26,424 bases of DNA from a virus: positions 1 to 26,424 of the IMG/VR virus record IMGVR_UViG_3300027906_000129, one strand, 5' to 3'. This document shows, in pieces, positions 24,711 through 26,424 of this stretch. A program made the translations under genes and the position numbers. Position 1 is the first letter of the stretch. Every line of letters starts with the position of its first letter. The notes beneath the pieces were generated by a model that saw nothing but the letters and a program-made list of their open reading frames with translations, was not told where the DNA came from and ran no database searches.

Positions 24711-24715
24711 TTATC
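24708..24715 (-). promoter_or_regulatory. T4-type late promoter GATAAATA
   Basis: The octamer overlaps the stop of the 54-aa gene. A start near 24702 would fall exactly at the beginning of the candidate structured RNA, which then runs about 120 nt to the terminator. That would make a complete small transcription unit. It may be chance, given the shared stop codon. Confidence 0.4.
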
Positions 24716-24875
24716 CACCAAAGTAAATTCCCATTTGTTGGATTAAATACCACCAAGTATATTCCTTGGAATTTTCAACACCGAATATCCATAAAATGTC
24801 TATCCAACCAAATGCGAATACAGCAATAAAAATGTATCCGATAAATTCACTAGTCCATTCTTTAACACTGGTCAT
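24711..24875 (-). CDS. Small membrane protein, 54 aa
   Basis: ATG at 24873-24875 with a strong AAGGAG 7 nt upstream; TAA at 24711-24713. It overlaps the 3' end of the 122-aa gene by 14 nt in another frame, so it is likely coupled to it. The protein begins MTSVKEWTSE, has a hydrophobic helix at about residues 11-32 (FIGYIFIAVFAFGWIDILWI), then FGVENSKEYTWWYLIQQMGI and a YFGG end. The helix plus a Trp-rich interface region suggests a single-pass inner-membrane protein. The strong ribosome site and membrane-like sequence argue it is real despite its length. The function is unknown. Confidence 0.8.
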   Translation of the reverse strand: MTSVKEWTSEFIGYIFIAVFAFGWIDILWIFGVENSKEYTWWYLIQQMGIYFGG

Positions 24876-25230
24876 TTGTAACTCCTTGTTCTATTGCTGC
24901 TTCTTGCATAATAGGTGTCAAAACTTCTTCAACAGCATTTTCCCAATCATCCCAAGTAATGTTACTAGCATGATGAACGCTACTCTGAGTAGGAGCCCAA
25001 CCGAAGATATTTTTGAAAAGAGCCCTTTGATTACCAAGACCATTATTGAAAAGGTCATAGGCTGCGTTTTGCGCCCTTCTGAATTTATCTAATGCTTTGT
25101 TTTTTGAATTAGGAAACTCGCATCTACCAGCTAAAGGTAGTAAATCATTTAAGTTATTATTAAGATGTGAAAAACCTTGGTTCATTCCCCAAGTATTTGA
25201 AAACAATTTTTCTTGATAACCTTGATACAT
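24862..25230 (-). CDS. Conserved-type phage protein of unknown function, 122 aa
   Basis: A mostly helical soluble protein: MYQGYQEKLFSNTWGMNQGF, then GRCEFPNSKNKALDKFRRAQ and NAAYDLFNNGLGN. A C-terminal acidic helix follows (WDDWENAVEEVLTPIMQEAA). I recall similar short proteins (YQGY-EKLFSNTWGMNQGF, CEFP-SKNK-LDKFRRAQ) in marine T4-like phages, without known function. It is the first gene after a near-consensus sigma70 promoter, with a leader of about 24 nt, so it is probably early. It is followed by the overlapping 54-aa membrane gene and then the terminator at 24573-24606. Confidence 0.75.
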   Translation of the reverse strand: MYQGYQEKLFSNTWGMNQGFSHLNNNLNDLLPLAGRCEFPNSKNKALDKFRRAQNAAYDLFNNGLGNQRALFKNIFGWAPTQSSVHHASNITWDDWENAVEEVLTPIMQEAAIEQGVTNDQC

Positions 25231-25260
25231 ATTTAACTCTTTCTCTCTGATTACATATAT

Positions 25261-25289
25261 ACTATATCAAATAATAATAGTAATGTCAA
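25261..25289 (-). promoter_or_regulatory. Sigma70-type early promoter of the 122-aa/54-aa unit
   Basis: TTGACA (25284-25289) and TATAGT (25261-25266) are separated by exactly 17 nt. The -10 box is followed by ATAT, and the leader has AGAGAAAGAG, as in the other early promoter at 26248-26276. Confidence 0.88.
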
Positions 25290-25301
25290 GCATTATTTGG
25301 A

Positions 25302-25323
25302 AACCCTTTAAAATCAAAGGGTT
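25302..25323 (-). terminator. Hairpin at the end of the 79-aa gene, probable weak terminator
   Basis: AACCCTTT pairs with AAAGGGTT (8 bp) around a 6-nt loop, overlapping the TGA stop at 25314-25316. No real U-tract follows on either strand, so termination may be weak, or the hairpin may protect the 3' end. Confidence 0.45.
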
Positions 25324-25553
25324 AATCCATTATCAGCGAGGATAATATCTCGCACTCGTTCACGGTCTACCGAATCACCCCCACCCCAAGTATAATCTTT
25401 TGTTTGTGAAGAAACATACTTTAGAGTTGCAGTGAAAATCATATCATAGGTTAAACCCTTGATAGGGTAGATACCATTCTTTTCATCATAGAATTCTTCT
25501 ACATAAACTAGAAAGTTAACCAAAGTATCTGCGATAGTATAAGTTGGAATCAT
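25314..25553 (-). CDS. Hypothetical protein, 79 aa
   Basis: A small soluble protein, MIPTYTIADTLVNFLVYVEE, FYDEKNGIYPIKGLTYDMIF, and a charged end with GGGDSVDRERVRDIILADNG. No family is recognised. The N-terminal half looks helical. The start shares TAATG with the stop of the 138-aa gene, so the two are translationally coupled, and the stop lies inside a hairpin. It is the last gene of the three-gene early-type unit. Confidence 0.7.
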   Translation of the reverse strand: MIPTYTIADTLVNFLVYVEEFYDEKNGIYPIKGLTYDMIFTATLKYVSSQTKDYTWGGGDSVDRERVRDIILADNGLTL

Positions 25554-25969
25554 TACACAACCTCATATGGTTTGTTCCACTTACCAACACTAATGTGTAC
25601 ATAGTAAGCGATGTCAAAGTAGTCGGTCATGATATCTGAATCATTGTACCAAACTTTTCCACCATTCTTAGCAGGAGCAGTTCGTGAAATCGTATCAATC
25701 TTACTCAAGATATCTGCATTTTCTTTTCCGTAGAAATCTTCAAGGTGAAACTGATTAATCTGGTGATGTTCACCGTCACTTAGATTAGCAGTTGTTATTG
25801 TGTTGTTATACCTATCAAAGTATTCATAGTCATTGAAGGCAGGGCCTTTCATTAACGAAATAGAAACACTTGAATGGTGGTCACGCACCACAGAAAATTT
25901 ATATTGGGGTAACTCTTTCTTGAGTTCGTTTCGGATATGTTTTACATCCTCTGCTGAAATATATGCCAT
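25553..25969 (-). CDS. LPD29-like domain protein, 138 aa
   Basis: The N-terminus (YISAEDVKHIRNELKKELPQ then YKFSVVRDHHSSVSISLMKG) fits the pattern of the LPD29 domain, a small domain of polyvalent and phage proteins with IR--LKK-FP--KFSV and a following S-I-S strand. The second half has INQFHLEDFYGKENADIL and MTDYFDIAYYVHISVGKWNK. No catalytic motif is clear. Such stand-alone versions occur in phage early regions; their role in takeover of the cell is only surmised. AGAGAGG at the end of the 80-aa gene serves as ribosome site. Confidence 0.65.
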   Translation of the reverse strand: MAYISAEDVKHIRNELKKELPQYKFSVVRDHHSSVSISLMKGPAFNDYEYFDRYNNTITTANLSDGEHHQINQFHLEDFYGKENADILSKIDTISRTAPAKNGGKVWYNDSDIMTDYFDIAYYVHISVGKWNKPYEVV

Positions 25970-25973
25970 TTAA

Positions 25974-26216
25974 TTAACCTCTCTGTTCTAAATGTAAAAG
26001 TTCTTCACTAATCATACCACGAATAGTTGCGAGTTGAAATGAACTATCAGTATGTTCAAGACCTTCTGCAATCGCAGTATCTAAAATCTCACGAGCACAA
26101 ATACTCATATCAGAAGAACCGATTTCTTCTGCATCACTAAACATCCACTCTACTTGTTCTTCAACAATTTCTCGAAGCGTGAATAACTGACTAGAAGTAA
26201 ACTCTTTCTGTATCAT
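25974..26216 (-). CDS. Hypothetical acidic protein, 80 aa
   Basis: A small acidic, helical protein, MIQKEFTSSQLFTLREIVEE, QVEWMFSDAEEIG, and EILDTAIAEGLEHTDSSFQL. No family is recognised and there is no membrane segment. It is the first gene behind a near-consensus sigma70 promoter, with a leader of about 24 nt carrying AGAGAG, so early expression is likely. Four nt separate it from the 138-aa gene. Small acidic early proteins of phages often bind host proteins, but nothing in this sequence shows that. Confidence 0.72.
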   Translation of the reverse strand: MIQKEFTSSQLFTLREIVEEQVEWMFSDAEEIGSSDMSICAREILDTAIAEGLEHTDSSFQLATIRGMISEELLHLEQRG

Positions 26217-26247
26217 ATGATTCTCTCTTTCTCTTGACTATACATAT

Positions 26248-26276
26248 ACTATACTATGTTCTCACAACAATGTCAA
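26248..26276 (-). promoter_or_regulatory. Sigma70-type early promoter of the 80/138/79-aa unit
   Basis: TTGACA (26271-26276), a 17-nt spacer and TATAGT (26248-26253). It is nearly the same as the promoter at 25261-25289, sharing CTTGACATT, TATAGTATAT and an AGAGAAAGAG leader element. Confidence 0.9.
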
Positions 26277-26310
26277 GTGTTTTTTTCATTTATTTTTTGT
26301 GTCTGAAAAC

Positions 26311-26317
26311 CTAAATA
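26311..26317 (+). promoter_or_regulatory. CTAAATA late-promoter-like motif of the Fe-S gene
   Basis: On the plus strand, 22 nt before the ATG. A start about 6 nt downstream would leave a leader of about 16 nt holding AGGAG (26330-26334). The geometry is that of a T4 late promoter, and the strand differs from all other genes here. Confidence 0.5.
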
Positions 26318-26339
26318 AATCAAAGACTTAGGAGTAGGA

Positions 26340-26424
26340 ATGCTACAGATAACAGATAGTGCAAAGGAATATTTAACGAGTATGACCGAATCAGAGAGGA
26401 AACGATTCGCACACCTTTCAGTTT
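26340..26424 (+). CDS. A-type Fe-S cluster carrier, IscA/HesB-like, 5' part
   Basis: Only 28 codons lie in the window: MLQITDSAKEYLTSM...RKRFAHLSV. The start ITDSAKEYL followed some residues later by a beta strand (LSV) fits the N-terminus of the IscA/HesB family, proteins of about 100-110 aa that carry Fe-S clusters through three cysteines; those cysteines would lie beyond the edge. HesB-like genes are frequent auxiliary genes in marine T4-like phages. AGGAG 5 nt upstream of the ATG supports the start. It is the only plus-strand gene here and is divergent from the early unit. The call rests on a short fragment. Confidence 0.65.
   Translation, partial: MLQITDSAKEYLTSMTESERKRFAHLSV

Overview
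The window is a stretch of the genome of a marine T4-like myovirus, of the kind that infects SAR11 or picocyanobacteria. The sequence is AT-rich. Four baseplate proteins resemble the T4 wedge and hub parts gp5, gp25, gp6 and gp8. A DUF4815-type giant protein, many short-module fiber proteins and the start of an IscA/HesB-like Fe-S protein are typical of ocean T4-like phages. There are no photosynthesis genes and no tRNA here, so the host cannot be fixed from this window.

Layout. Positions 1-24555 are one almost gapless minus-strand late block, read from right to left: gp5 (hub/tail-tip lysin), a 62-aa exported-type protein, gp25, gp6, a 981-aa structural protein with a C-terminal FD-repeat tail, a 336-aa fiber protein, a 581-aa Ig/TIG plus glycine-rich adhesin, gp8, a 2289-aa DUF4815 protein, a 77-aa coiled-coil protein, then a run of small fiber or appendage proteins (189, 202, 259, 409, 62, 202, 111 aa). 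It ends in a second glycine-rich adhesin cut by the window edge. Many junctions are TAATG overlaps or gaps under 25 nt, pointing to co-transcription and translational coupling.

Positions 24556-24710 hold a UUCG-capped intrinsic terminator on the minus strand and a compact, possibly pseudoknotted RNA. To the right are two small minus-strand early-type units, each led by a near-consensus sigma70 promoter (TTGACA, 17 nt, TATAGT): 80-aa, 138-aa (LPD29-like) and 79-aa proteins, then a 122-aa conserved-type protein and an overlapping 54-aa membrane protein. At the right edge a plus-strand gene for an A-type Fe-S carrier begins, behind a CTAAATA motif.

Regulation. T4-late-like octamers occur just upstream of several late genes: TATAAATA before the 336-aa gene, GATAAATA before the RNA/gp5 region, and CTAAATA before gp8, gp5, the 62-aa gene, a 202-aa gene and the Fe-S gene. 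The two early-type units instead carry sigma70 boxes. The window therefore spans an early/late boundary, with the terminator separating early transcripts from the baseplate operon.

Most notable: the candidate structured RNA ahead of gp5; gp5 itself, with no Shine-Dalgarno, a late-motif directly against its ATG, and the muralytic domain moved to the C-terminus; the 7-residue FD repeat in the 981-aa protein; and shared small modules copied among baseplate and fiber proteins.
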